From contig NZ_CP028426.1 in NCBI RefSeq assembly GCF_003010915.2, positions 1,736,001 through 1,800,000 of the forward strand: DNA of 64,000 nt, given 5' to 3'. Both the position numbers and the translations under genes were made by a program. The notes under the pieces were generated by a model, which saw only the letters and a list, made by a program, of their open reading frames with translations, made no database searches and was not told where the DNA came from. Shown piece after piece: positions 25,915 through 34,142 of the stretch. How positions within the stretch are numbered: position 1 is the first letter of the stretch; the number at the start of each line of letters is the position of its first letter. The stretch is from Gulosibacter molinativorax. Lineage in GTDB: Bacteria > Actinomycetota > Actinomycetes > Actinomycetales > Microbacteriaceae.

Positions 25915-27012
25915 ATGACGATCCTTCCGTTCCCCCGTAATAAGCCCGTTAGCAGCGAGGTCGAGACCACTGCAGAACACATCGTCCTGCAACCGATCGT
26001 CGAAGCTCAGGCCACGCCACGACCCACCACGGTCGATGACACGTGGCTATCCCGCGAGTATGACCAGCTCGCCGAAGAGCAACTCCCCCTCTGGAAAGCC
26101 GAAGGCCTGAGTCAAAGTAGGACGTTGCTCGCGGAAGCCGACAGTCTTGAACCCCACGCCAGCACCGAGCGACGAATCCGGGACGTGCAAAGCCAGGCCC
26201 TTGATTCGGCTTGCCATGCATTCACGGCCACGAATGCCCTCGCACCCTATCGAAGACGAAAGGGCGGAGCGCCAGTGATGCACTGGGCGACCAAGGGAAC
26301 GCTGCTGTTTGCTGATTCGGTGGGTATCTCATCGGCCCTCATTTGGCTGGGTGAAGAACCGATGCTCGCCGTCATGACCTCGATGGGCGCCGCGACAGCA
26401 ACCGTGGTTGCCGGGTCAATCGGGGCCGATCTCCGGCACCAGCACGACAAAGCACGTCGAGTGGTCGAAAACCCCGAGGACCTTGACCCGCCGCTCCGCC
26501 CGTTCGCCCATCTCTTCCGTCCCGAACCCCAACGGAATCGACTCATGAAGCTGGCGGGTGGTATCGCTTCTGCCATCGCAGTGACTGTCGCCACGGGCAT
26601 CTTTGCCCTACGCAGCGTCGTCGATGAACCGATGGTCGGAATGGTGTTCGGGGGTATCGCCGCGGCCATCGCAGCAGCGTCCTTCATCGAAAGCTGGGCG
26701 CACGCCGACGACATCGCGGATCATATCGACGCGGCCCGATCGAGCTACCAACGAGAACAACGCAGCCTGCAAAAACTCTCCCGGAATGGTGCTCTGCGCC
26801 GCCACCGCCACGCCGCCAGTGAAGCAGCCTCCATTCAGGCGGAATACGAGGCACGCGGCGAGGCGGCAGCCCGGCGCATGACAGCCCTCAAGTGGGGCAT
26901 CTACCGCCGCAACCCGGCCGTCCTCGGCCACGGCGAAGCAAGCCCCACGATCACCCCAAAGCAGGTCGGCCGCGTCCAACGCAGCAGTTCGGAATCCCGA
27001 ATGAACGCTTGA
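25915..27012 (+). CDS. Membrane protein with two hairpin-like TM pairs (365 aa)
   Basis: ATG 25,915 follows TGGAGG at 9 nt spacing; an upstream frame exists but lacks a start signal. Long soluble N-terminus (~120 residues), then hydrophobic stretches near residues 125-165 and 210-260 (GIASAIAVTVATGIFALRS ... MVFGGIAAAIAAASF), each likely to span the membrane twice, then a helical charged C-terminus (SSYQREQRSLQKLSRNGALRRHR). Probably translated together with the VWA lipoprotein before it. Function unknown. Confidence 0.65.
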   Translation: MTILPFPRNKPVSSEVETTAEHIVLQPIVEAQATPRPTTVDDTWLSREYDQLAEEQLPLWKAEGLSQSRTLLAEADSLEPHASTERRIRDVQSQALDSACHAFTATNALAPYRRRKGGAPVMHWATKGTLLFADSVGISSALIWLGEEPMLAVMTSMGAATATVVAGSIGADLRHQHDKARRVVENPEDLDPPLRPFAHLFRPEPQRNRLMKLAGGIASAIAVTVATGIFALRSVVDEPMVGMVFGGIAAAIAAASFIESWAHADDIADHIDAARSSYQREQRSLQKLSRNGALRRHRHAASEAASIQAEYEARGEAAARRMTALKWGIYRRNPAVLGHGEASPTITPKQVGRVQRSSSESRMNA

Positions 27013-27206
27013 CACGTCACCCCGAACTCGCCATAACTACGTCGCAATAAACGCAAAGGAGCACAGCCCCATGAATACCACCGCCCGCAGCCCCACATAA
27101 CGCGGTCAACCGACCTTTGAATCTTCCTAAACCGGTGTTCCGATAATCACCCACCAGTGACTGTCGGCCCGGAGTCAACTAACTCATCCCGAAAGGAGGG
27201 AACAAC
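27013..27206 (+). promoter_or_regulatory. Leader region of the first paralogous small gene
   Basis: Contains an 8-codon mini-ORF (ATG 27,071, stop 27,098-27,100) with AAAGGAG upstream, and from 27,168 to the ATG a segment (CCCGGAGTCAA.TAACT then CCCGAAAGGAGGGAA) that is repeated before the paralogue at 27,833. It may be a regulatory leader. Confidence 0.45.
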
Positions 27207-27650
27207 ATGAAGTACACAAACGAGGAACTCGAGGAGCAAATCGCAACGCTCACGAGCAACGCGGGATACCTCTTGTCGATGATTCTGGAGAACGAGGATT
27301 GGTCGGAAGCACTCGTGGACGGTCATCGAGAACGCGGCGACACTTTCCTACGCTTTTTGCTGGTGCCGCGCGTACTCGGCAGGGCACCAGAAGACTGGAT
27401 CAAAGTCTTTGATGCCTCCTACTGTATGTCGGCACCAACCTCAAAAGAGTTGAAAGAGAAGCTGCTGGAGGCCCTTCATTGGAGCGAAATTCTCGACAAT
27501 GCGAATCGCCAGATTGGGTACGACGACGTTCTCTCTTGGGACGACGAGGCACTCCAGGTAGCCCTCGAAGACCGGTACCACTTCATTCGTACGTACGAGC
27601 AAATCTCAGCGTTCGATAAAGAAGCGATTCACAAAGGTTTCATCGGCTAG
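27207..27650 (+). CDS. Small acidic protein, paralogue 1 (147 aa)
   Basis: Acidic, helical, soluble. Strong GAAAGGAGGGAACAAC ribosome site. Shares with the gene at 27,833 the pattern G(D/H)xFLxFLxxP near residue 48 and WDxxxLxxxLxxRYxF near residues 110-125, so the two are paralogues at low identity. No known family recognised. An acidic small protein on a mobile element could be a DNA mimic or immunity factor, but this is speculation. Confidence 0.65.
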   Translation: MKYTNEELEEQIATLTSNAGYLLSMILENEDWSEALVDGHRERGDTFLRFLLVPRVLGRAPEDWIKVFDASYCMSAPTSKELKEKLLEALHWSEILDNANRQIGYDDVLSWDDEALQVALEDRYHFIRTYEQISAFDKEAIHKGFIG

Positions 27651-27658
27651 CACCATCC

Positions 27659-27711
27659 GCGGGGCGATCCTCGAACGAGTACCCACTCGCCTGGGCTCGC
27701 CCCGCACCCTC
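27659..27711. terminator. Hairpin after paralogue 1
   Basis: GCGGGGCGA pairs with TCGCCCCGC across a ~35-nt loop region just downstream of the stop. No T-tract, so it may be an mRNA-protecting hairpin rather than a terminator. Confidence 0.4.
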
Positions 27712-27832
27712 ATTTCGCCGCAGCTGCGTCACACGACGGGCTGTTGGTACCAAGGCCGGTGTTCAACCAGTTGCCCAACAGGTCATCGGTTGCCCGGAGT
27801 CAAGTAACTATCCCGAAAGGAGGGAAGAAACT

Positions 27833-28273
27833 ATGTCAATAGAAATTACGAGCGTGACAGGATTCGTACCCGACGACATCGTCAGAATACTGCCGCTTCA
27901 ACGAGCACTCACGGATCCGTGTTGGCTCCGAGAAATCCAATACGGTTTTGCGAAACACGGCCATGCGTTCCTCGGTTTCCTGCACAACCCGACGGTCACC
28001 GAGTTGCCCTATGAAGAACTACTAAGTGTCTTCGAACGGGCACATCTGCTGACTGAAAAGGACGAGCAGAGTGCAATCGACGCCATGGTCGTGAGACAGG
28101 GCTGGAACAGTATTCGGGAAAATGCCGACGTGATGCTCGGACACGAGGGTCTCCTCCGATGGGATCGAGAACGACTTCGCGAAGTGCTCCGCGAACGGTA
28201 TATCTTCACCACCTTCCAAGGTGAGTGTTCAGTCTTCGACTGGCAAGAGATCATGCCGCACGAAGAGTCCTAA
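27833..28273 (+). CDS. Small acidic protein, paralogue 2 (146 aa)
   Basis: Same size and plan as the gene at 27,207, with GHAFLGFLHNP near residue 42 and LRWDRERLREVLRERYIFTTF near 100-120, followed by SVFDWQEIMP corresponding to SAFDKEAI in paralogue 1. Preceded by the same leader segment and ribosome site. Function unknown. Confidence 0.65.
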   Translation: MSIEITSVTGFVPDDIVRILPLQRALTDPCWLREIQYGFAKHGHAFLGFLHNPTVTELPYEELLSVFERAHLLTEKDEQSAIDAMVVRQGWNSIRENADVMLGHEGLLRWDRERLREVLRERYIFTTFQGECSVFDWQEIMPHEES

Positions 28274-28281
28274 CACCATCC

Positions 28282-28321
28282 GGCGCGGTCGTCGGCTCAA
28301 TCAATAGCTGACGACCGCGCC
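28282..28321. terminator. Hairpin after paralogue 2
   Basis: GGCGCGGTCGTC pairs perfectly with GACGACCGCGCC around a short loop, 9 nt after the stop. No T-tract; probably a transcript end in a high-GC host. Confidence 0.55.
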
Positions 28322-28364
28322 ACCCCAAGCGTCAATCTCTTACGCCACAACACGGGAGACTGCT

Positions 28365-29105
28365 ATGAAATCCACGTTCCTCACCCCGCAAATCCATCCC
28401 TCAAGCTTGCTCACCCACAACAGCCAGGACACCAGCCCGAACCTTGCGCCGCTACCGAACCCAGGGGCCGACGCGCCCTCCCCCAGCGTCGACGTATTCA
28501 TCTTCGATGACTCGTACTCAGTTATGGGACACGGCGGTGCCGATCCAATCGACCGACGCTACGACGAAGCTCGGTTCGCCCTCCGAAGCGTCGCCCGCCA
28601 CTGCCGCACAAGCAAGGCGATGGCTGCAGTCTGGCACTTCGATCAGCCAACCTCCGGCGATAGCGCTATCCTGCCACTCAAACAGTGGCGCAACCTCCAG
28701 GCCTTCGAAGCCGCGCTCCGTGTCCCAACCGGCTCACAGGGCAGCAGCAGCCTCGGACCAGCGCTCAAGAAAGCCACGCAACTCGCCAAGTCGATGCCCA
28801 GCCACGAGATCCGCTTGACGATCCTGTCCGACTTCTGTCTCACCGACCACAACCCTGCGGAAATCTGGGCTCGACTCGAGCACTTCCCCGGCAACGTTCA
28901 CGCGGTCGTACTTGGCGTGGACGATCCGCCTCGGGAGCTACATGACCTGGGCATCACGGTCAGTCGAATCGCTCCCGGGGACGAACCGGGCGTCGTGGCT
29001 GCCACGTTGCACCACTCACTGACCGAAGGCCGTCCGGGCCGCCAGCTCGCCCATCGACTGCTGCGCATTAGCGAACCTATGAGCCTCGAAACGAATAGCC
29101 AATAA
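28365..29105 (+). CDS. Cytoplasmic von Willebrand A-like protein (246 aa)
   Basis: GGGAG upstream of ATG. After a ~40-residue disordered start, VDVFIFDDSYSVMG carries the D-x-S-x-S of a metal-dependent adhesion site (near residues 47-53), GSSSLGPALKKA the conserved small residue/Thr region near 127, and LTILSDF the next Asp near 150. No signal peptide, so this is an intracellular VWA, in contrast to the lipoprotein at 25,139. Such domains assemble protein complexes. The partner is unknown. Confidence 0.68.
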   Translation: MKSTFLTPQIHPSSLLTHNSQDTSPNLAPLPNPGADAPSPSVDVFIFDDSYSVMGHGGADPIDRRYDEARFALRSVARHCRTSKAMAAVWHFDQPTSGDSAILPLKQWRNLQAFEAALRVPTGSQGSSSLGPALKKATQLAKSMPSHEIRLTILSDFCLTDHNPAEIWARLEHFPGNVHAVVLGVDDPPRELHDLGITVSRIAPGDEPGVVAATLHHSLTEGRPGRQLAHRLLRISEPMSLETNSQ

Positions 29106-29237
29106 CCCAGCAGCAAATTATTTGTCACTTCGGCTCGTTTCGCTCTCGCCGATTAGGTAATTCCCTAACAAAGCACCTCTAACCAACACCGTCTAATCGG
29201 GCGGCGCAGTGATGCCAAAAACAGCCACGTCACCTTA

Positions 29238-29266
29238 TTGACAATAAATACAACCTCATTCATAAC
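29238..29266 (+). promoter_or_regulatory. Promoter before the MT-A70 gene
   Basis: TTGACA (29,238-29,243), a 17-bp spacer and CATAAC (29,261-29,266). The same layout, TTGACA-17 bp-CATAAA, is found at 30,246-30,274. An inverted pair CCGATTAG/CTAATCGG lies a little upstream (about 29,148-29,205). Confidence 0.6.
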
Positions 29267-29324
29267 TCATCAGCATTATGCGGCCCACTCCTAACCAAGC
29301 CGCAGAGTGAAAGGGCCATTCGCC

Positions 29325-29984
29325 ATGCCAACGACTTCCATTACGACGATCAATACATCTCCCGAATACCCGCAGAAGCGGTATAAGACGCTGGTGATGG
29401 ACCCGCCTTGGGACGTGCACCAGAAAGGCAAATTCGGTGCCGAACGGCATTACTCGCTCATGACGCTTGACCACATCGCCAAGCTGCCCGTCCCGGATCT
29501 CCTCGAAGAAAACGCCCACGTCTGGGTCTGGTGCACGGTCGCCACCCGCTTCGCTGCCCAACAAATCGCCGAACAAGTATGGGGCCTGAAGTTCCGAAGT
29601 GAAGGTATCTGGGACAAACGAAAAACCGGGCTCGGCCAGTACCTCCGCGGATCCCACGAAACCCTGCTGCTCTTAACCCGGGGCAAAGCGCCGATCCTAT
29701 ACCGCAGCCAACGCGACGTCTTCGACTTCCCCGTCCAAGACCACAGCCACAAACCAGAAGAAGCCATGGTCATGATCACCCGCTGTAGCCCCGGCCCCTA
29801 CCTGGAGCTATTTGCCCGGCGACGCTTCCCTGGATTCGACCACTGGGGTTTTGAGGCGCCAGGCGGCTCCGATGTCCATATCCCAGGTTTCCCAGTTCCC
29901 GGCTACTCAGCGCGCGCCCTGGACCCACGCCCAGGCTCCAACGATGACTGGCACGACGGCATCGTCCGAGGAGCAGGCTCATGA
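29325..29984 (+). CDS. MT-A70-family adenine methyltransferase
   Basis: 219 residues from ATG 29,325 (AAAGGG upstream). LVMDPPWD near residue 25 is the catalytic DPPW of the MT-A70 family, followed by YSLMTLDHIAKLP and a late PYLELFARRRFPGFDHWG. It should transfer a methyl group from AdoMet to adenine N6, here presumably on DNA. No restriction nuclease lies beside it, so it is an orphan methylase of the mobile element, possibly protecting it from restriction. Confidence 0.88.
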   Translation: MPTTSITTINTSPEYPQKRYKTLVMDPPWDVHQKGKFGAERHYSLMTLDHIAKLPVPDLLEENAHVWVWCTVATRFAAQQIAEQVWGLKFRSEGIWDKRKTGLGQYLRGSHETLLLLTRGKAPILYRSQRDVFDFPVQDHSHKPEEAMVMITRCSPGPYLELFARRRFPGFDHWGFEAPGGSDVHIPGFPVPGYSARALDPRPGSNDDWHDGIVRGAGS

Positions 29985-30196
29985 ACCATGGCCGCGACAA
30001 CAACAAAAAGGATGAGTCGAGCATGGCACACAAATTCTTTACCGCATGCTTACTCTTTCTCGGCGGAGCACTCATTCTCACCCTCGCTATCGAAGTATTG
30101 ACACAGATATGGGTCTGGTTAGTAGTTATCGGTATACTCACGCTCGCTCTTTGGGTGACATATCGACTGCGTAAATCCAGACGGGATAGGTGGTGA
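29981..30196 (+). CDS. Small two-helix membrane protein (71 aa)
   Basis: ATG overlaps the stop of the methylase (ATGA) with GGAG 7 nt upstream; an internal ATG at 30,023 is also possible. Two hydrophobic helices (FFTACLLFLGGALILTLAI and IWVWLVVIGILTLALWVTY) and a basic tail RLRKSRRDRW. Function unknown; small membrane proteins like this are common in conjugative modules. Confidence 0.6.
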   Translation: MNHGRDNNKKDESSMAHKFFTACLLFLGGALILTLAIEVLTQIWVWLVVIGILTLALWVTYRLRKSRRDRW

Positions 30197-30245
30197 AATG
30201 TCAAGCACTAACCCCATAAAAGTGTTGTGGAATGAACAATTCTCC

Positions 30246-30274
30246 TTGACAAATGAAAACACTTGTTTCATAAA
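30246..30274 (+). promoter_or_regulatory. Promoter with internal inverted repeat before the transfer genes
   Basis: TTGACA, 17-bp spacer, CATAAA. The spacer region carries a near-palindrome GAAAACACTTGTTTC, a possible operator for the transfer operon that begins at 30,337. Confidence 0.6.
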
Positions 30275-30336
30275 CAACGCCAGAAGGCAATATTCTGCCC
30301 TTGCTGTCAAGCGGCCTTCAGTAAACGGAGAACGTA

Positions 30337-30570
30337 ATGACTAAGCCACAACACATCCCGCGACAACCGCGGGCTAATCATCAAGACCCTCTCAAAGTCT
30401 GGTCAGAAGATTACGAACCAGCCCGCGCCGACCAACTCGCGGAACTGCTGCTCTGGGACGCCAACCGGCAAGCCGCCGAAAATGCCGGTCTCTCCCGCCC
30501 GCACTTCGTCGGCTTCGACAAGCTCGTATCCCCGCGCCCGACTTCTGGCGCTAAACGGAAGGAGTCTTAG
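30337..30570 (+). CDS. Hypothetical protein (77 aa), first gene of transfer operon
   Basis: GGAG 7 nt before ATG, stop 2 nt before the next gene's ATG, so co-translated with the TraG-like ATPase. Soluble, charged, with a central helix (PARADQLAELLLWDANRQAAENAG). No family recognised. Confidence 0.55.
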   Translation: MTKPQHIPRQPRANHQDPLKVWSEDYEPARADQLAELLLWDANRQAAENAGLSRPHFVGFDKLVSPRPTSGAKRKES

Positions 30571-30572
30571 TC

Positions 30573-32777
30573 ATGAAACACCAAATCATGTTCTCGCGAC
30601 TTATCCTCCCGACCCCGCTTCCCCCTGAGCAGGTAGTGGATTTCCTCACCCGATTGGCGGCCGACAGCACCAGGCCAACCATCGTTCTCGAGACCCGGGC
30701 CACGGCGGACGGCATTACCCAGCTCATCGGCTGCCCGCCAGCGCAGGTCGAAGCACTGCGACGACTAGTCACCACCCTGATCCCCGGCAGCCTCATCGTG
30801 GAACTCGGCAGCTATCGCCGCCGCGCGGTCTATTCCAGCGGCACGCTAACGGCCAAGCCGCCGGGGCTGCCGCTCCGCAGCGATACGCCAGAGTCGGTCA
30901 CGCAGGCGCTCTTCAGTGCATTGTCTCGCCCGTTGGCCGACGACGACACCATCGTCGTCCAGCTCGTACTCGGACCGTCGCTGATGCCAGAACGCACTGC
31001 CGACCAGATCTCTGATCCAATACCGTTGAGCGTCGCCGCGGCGCTCTTGACCGGGAAGACACCAGCCGATCGGGAGACTCGCAATCGAGTCAGCAAGCGC
31101 ATCGCCCAGTATGGATTCCGCTGCGCAATCCGGATCGGAGTGCTTGCCTCAACCGAAAAGCGTCGCCATCGCATGGCGCTAGACATCACCGCAAGCATGG
31201 CAGTCGCCCAAGCACCAGGTGTCAAGATCCGACTCAAGCGCGACGACCCCAACGCGCTCAACAATGGCACTACTCCACGGTGGTGGCACAACTCACTCTC
31301 GGTCAGTGAACTTGTGCCCTTCACTGCCTGGCCGATTGGCAAGGACCAACTCCCAAGCATGCCACCGCTCCATCCACGGATGTTGCGCGCCGCAGAAAAC
31401 GTGCACTCCGCGTCGCGAGTATTCGCTACGTCACTAGTACCTGGTGATGATCGGGAACTTGGCATCAGACAAGCGGACTCCCTCTTCCACGGCTTCGCTC
31501 TCGGGCCGACCGGCGTTGGCAAGACCACCATGATGCAGCACCTCATCGAGGCCGATATCGCCTCCGGCGCACCGGTACTCGTCGTCGATCCCAAGCACCA
31601 GATCCCGGACTACCTCCTAGCTCGCATCCCCCGCGAACGGTGGGACGACGTCGTGATTCTGGATGCCAGCGACCCGAACCCGATCGGATTCAATCCACTC
31701 GATGCCACGGGGCGCGATCCCGATGTCGTCGCAGATGGCATCCTGGCCGTCTTCAAAAAAACCTTTTCGGACGGCTGGGGACCACGGACCGCAGACATCT
31801 TCTCCGCGTCGCTTAGAACCCTCGCCAGAACCTCCACCGAGGAACGTCCCAACACCCTTGTTGACATCCAACGGCTCTGGCTTGATGCCGGGTTCCGACA
31901 ACAACAAGTCGCCGCCATCCAGGACGACATCACCTTGGTCGGGTTCTGGGCCTGGTTTGACTCAATGAAACCGGCAACGCTGGCCAGCGTTATCGCGGCC
32001 CCGATGAACAAACTTCGCCAAGTCTTGCTGCGGCCAGCGGCGGTGCGGATGCTCGGAGCCAGGAACACCCGCTTTCGACTGCGCGACATGTTCCGCGACG
32101 GCAAAATTGTGCTGGTTCCTCTTAACGAAGGGCTCATCGGCCCACTCACCGCCGAACTCATCGGCTCCCTCGTCATCGCAGACGCGTGGCAAGCAGTCCA
32201 GGAACGCGCCAGCGAACCCGGCCATGAGCAACGCCCTGGATTCGTGTACGTGGATGAAGCGGACCGGCTCTTCAACTTGCCGGTATCCCTCGCAGATGCG
32301 TTGGCTCGTTCCCGGTCGCTCTCGGTGAGCTGGTTCCTGGCAACTCAATTCTGGGATCAGTTGCCGCACGAGATGAAGTCAGCCGTCAAGACCAACGCAC
32401 GGAACAAGATCGTCTTCCGGCTGGAATCTGACGAGGACGCTCGCACCATCGCGAAGCTCGCCCCAGGACTCACCGACCTCGATTTCATGTCACTCGGTAA
32501 GCACGAAATCTACGTCCGGCTCGTCGCCGACGGCATCACCACCGATTGGGCGCTGGCGCGCACCCTACCGCCGACTCCCGAGCAGCAACCTGCCGACCGA
32601 GTTCGTCGCTATATCGAAGCCAAGCGTCCGCCCACCGAACCACCTCCACCGGTCGTGCACGAGGCTCCGCCACCACCATCCGCCGAAGCGCACGAGCCAC
32701 CCATAGCAGCAGCGGCAAATCAACCTGTGCCACGGATCCCTGGAGCCGTCGGCCGCAAGAAACGGAGCCACCCATGA
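30573..32777 (+). CDS. Conjugative DNA-transfer ATPase (VirD4/TraG-like coupling protein)
   Basis: 734 residues. Walker A GPTGVGKTTMM near residue 312, VLVVDPKHQIPDYLL near 340, Walker B GFVYVDEADRLF near 555, then LATQFWDQLP and SLGKHEIYVRL, as in TraG/VirD4 and related DNA-pumping ATPases. The N-terminal 280 residues lack clear membrane helices, unlike many VirD4 proteins. A proline-rich tail follows residue 680. It would couple element DNA to a secretion channel. No other secretion genes are present, so the element is probably mobilisable rather than self-transmissible. Confidence 0.85.
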   Translation: MKHQIMFSRLILPTPLPPEQVVDFLTRLAADSTRPTIVLETRATADGITQLIGCPPAQVEALRRLVTTLIPGSLIVELGSYRRRAVYSSGTLTAKPPGLPLRSDTPESVTQALFSALSRPLADDDTIVVQLVLGPSLMPERTADQISDPIPLSVAAALLTGKTPADRETRNRVSKRIAQYGFRCAIRIGVLASTEKRRHRMALDITASMAVAQAPGVKIRLKRDDPNALNNGTTPRWWHNSLSVSELVPFTAWPIGKDQLPSMPPLHPRMLRAAENVHSASRVFATSLVPGDDRELGIRQADSLFHGFALGPTGVGKTTMMQHLIEADIASGAPVLVVDPKHQIPDYLLARIPRERWDDVVILDASDPNPIGFNPLDATGRDPDVVADGILAVFKKTFSDGWGPRTADIFSASLRTLARTSTEERPNTLVDIQRLWLDAGFRQQQVAAIQDDITLVGFWAWFDSMKPATLASVIAAPMNKLRQVLLRPAAVRMLGARNTRFRLRDMFRDGKIVLVPLNEGLIGPLTAELIGSLVIADAWQAVQERASEPGHEQRPGFVYVDEADRLFNLPVSLADALARSRSLSVSWFLATQFWDQLPHEMKSAVKTNARNKIVFRLESDEDARTIAKLAPGLTDLDFMSLGKHEIYVRLVADGITTDWALARTLPPTPEQQPADRVRRYIEAKRPPTEPPPPVVHEAPPPPSAEAHEPPIAAAANQPVPRIPGAVGRKKRSHP

Positions 32778-32923
32778 ACCACTGCACCGACCTTGTCATC
32801 CGACTTCTCACCCGGGTTGTCACGACCTCAACAATCCACCGGCCACCCGCCCGTTCAGCGCCAAACGCGCCCGGCCTGGATTGGACTGACCGCTCTTCCA
32901 GCGGCCACCGGAGGTCGCCATGA
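32774..32923 (+). CDS. Possible small ORF (49 aa) between transfer genes
   Basis: ATG overlaps the end of the ATPase gene (ATGA) and the stop overlaps the next ATG (ATGA), a perfect coupling on both sides. The product is Arg/Pro/Ser-rich without a recognisable fold. It may only serve to carry ribosomes through the gap. Confidence 0.35.
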   Translation: MNHCTDLVIRLLTRVVTTSTIHRPPARSAPNAPGLDWTDRSSSGHRRSP

Positions 32924-33768
32924 ACTACGTCCAGATCCCAAAACTCATCACACAGCTCTCGCAGCGCGACCTCGCTGTCCTGACCGACTTACGCGAACTA
33001 CGACTACTCTCCACCCCGCTCGTCCAGAGGCTCCACTTCCCCATTGGTTCCGGCGGACACCAATCTCAAGCCGCAGCAAGCAAAGCCACTATGCGCTCGC
33101 TCCGTCGGCTCAAAGGACTCGAGCTACTCACCCACCTTGAACGACGGATCGGCGGCGTCCGGCACGGCAGCTCAAGCTACATCTGGCAACTCACATCCCA
33201 AGGCGACCGCGTCCTACGACACCGAAACGCTGAAACCGGACGCAGCCGCTACATGGAACCGTCACTGCAATTCGTGCAACACACCCTCGCGATCGCAACC
33301 GCCGTAGTCGATGCACGAACCGCTGCCCGAGATGGCCAGTTCGACCTCATCGCGCTCACTCCCGAACCTGGCTGTTGGCGCGAATTCATCGGCCCGAACG
33401 GGACCACCATGCATCTCAAACCCGATCTCCACCTCATTACCGCGACGGGCGACTACGAAGACCACTGGTTCGTTGAGGTCGATCGCGCCACCGAAAACCT
33501 CCAACGAATCCTCGCCAAATGCAGTGTCTATGCGCGCTACGCCGCCTCTGGACGCGAACAAGCCGAGACGGGGGTGTTCCCGGCTGTGCTGTGGCTCGTT
33601 CCAGACGAGGCCAGGGCGAGTGCCATTCGGGGCGCGATCACCGGGGATTCATCGCTACCTCACGGACTGTTCAGCGTTGTTCCAAGCCATCATTTCGTTG
33701 CCTCGCTGACCGCCTCTGGCGAACCGCCTGGCGGTGTACCGGAGAGCCCAGTTGGACGCAATAACTAA
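32920..33768 (+). CDS. Replication-relaxation family protein
   Basis: 282 residues. N-terminal winged-helix start (LSQRDLAVLTDLRELRLLSTPLVQRLHF), a DNA-binding wing (RSLRRLKGLELLTHLERRIGG), then a domain with LKPDLHLI and HWFVEVDRATENLQRILAKCSVYARY, the PF13814 (Replic_Relax) pattern with conserved E-D-R. Such proteins sit beside TraG-like ATPases in actinobacterial integrative elements and plasmids and act in replication or transfer initiation. Confidence 0.85.
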   Translation: MNYVQIPKLITQLSQRDLAVLTDLRELRLLSTPLVQRLHFPIGSGGHQSQAAASKATMRSLRRLKGLELLTHLERRIGGVRHGSSSYIWQLTSQGDRVLRHRNAETGRSRYMEPSLQFVQHTLAIATAVVDARTAARDGQFDLIALTPEPGCWREFIGPNGTTMHLKPDLHLITATGDYEDHWFVEVDRATENLQRILAKCSVYARYAASGREQAETGVFPAVLWLVPDEARASAIRGAITGDSSLPHGLFSVVPSHHFVASLTASGEPPGGVPESPVGRNN

Positions 33769-33790
33769 GCCCCTTTGAAAGGAGGCGAAT

Positions 33791-34141
33791 ATGACCACAA
33801 CCAGCAACCACTCCACGGCGGATCGAATCCGCGCCCTACAGCGCCACCAGGCGCAGCTCATCCGGCGCAATGTCGAAGCTGCCGCAAGCAACGGCCAGCC
33901 AATCGACAACACCACCGCCCGCTTGATCGCAGCCCGCATCACGCCCGACAGAAACAGCGCCCTTGCCAGGTTCAGCGCGGGAGACGACAGCACGCGAATG
34001 GCCGCACTCAATGAGCTGGAATACGACGACCTAGAACTCGCTCGATCCCCCGTGCCGTGGGTCGTTGCGTTGTGGGAGTACCTCCTCGATGACAGCCCAG
34101 CCCCAGATCACAGCAACGAACCAGCAGAAAGGAGCCAGTGA
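33791..34141 (+). CDS. Hypothetical protein (116 aa)
   Basis: GAAAGGAGG 6 nt before ATG. Helical, charged; residues 10-60 (ADRIRALQRHQAQLIRRNVEAAASNGQPIDNTTARLIAARIT) could bind nucleic acid. The stop lies 1 nt from the next start, so part of the same operon. No family recognised. Confidence 0.55.
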   Translation: MTTTSNHSTADRIRALQRHQAQLIRRNVEAAASNGQPIDNTTARLIAARITPDRNSALARFSAGDDSTRMAALNELEYDDLELARSPVPWVVALWEYLLDDSPAPDHSNEPAERSQ

Positions 34142-34142
34142 C

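Noticed and set aside
30573..33768. A self-transmissible conjugative element
   Set aside because: Only the coupling-type ATPase and a replication-relaxation protein are found; no secretion channel genes or clear relaxase.
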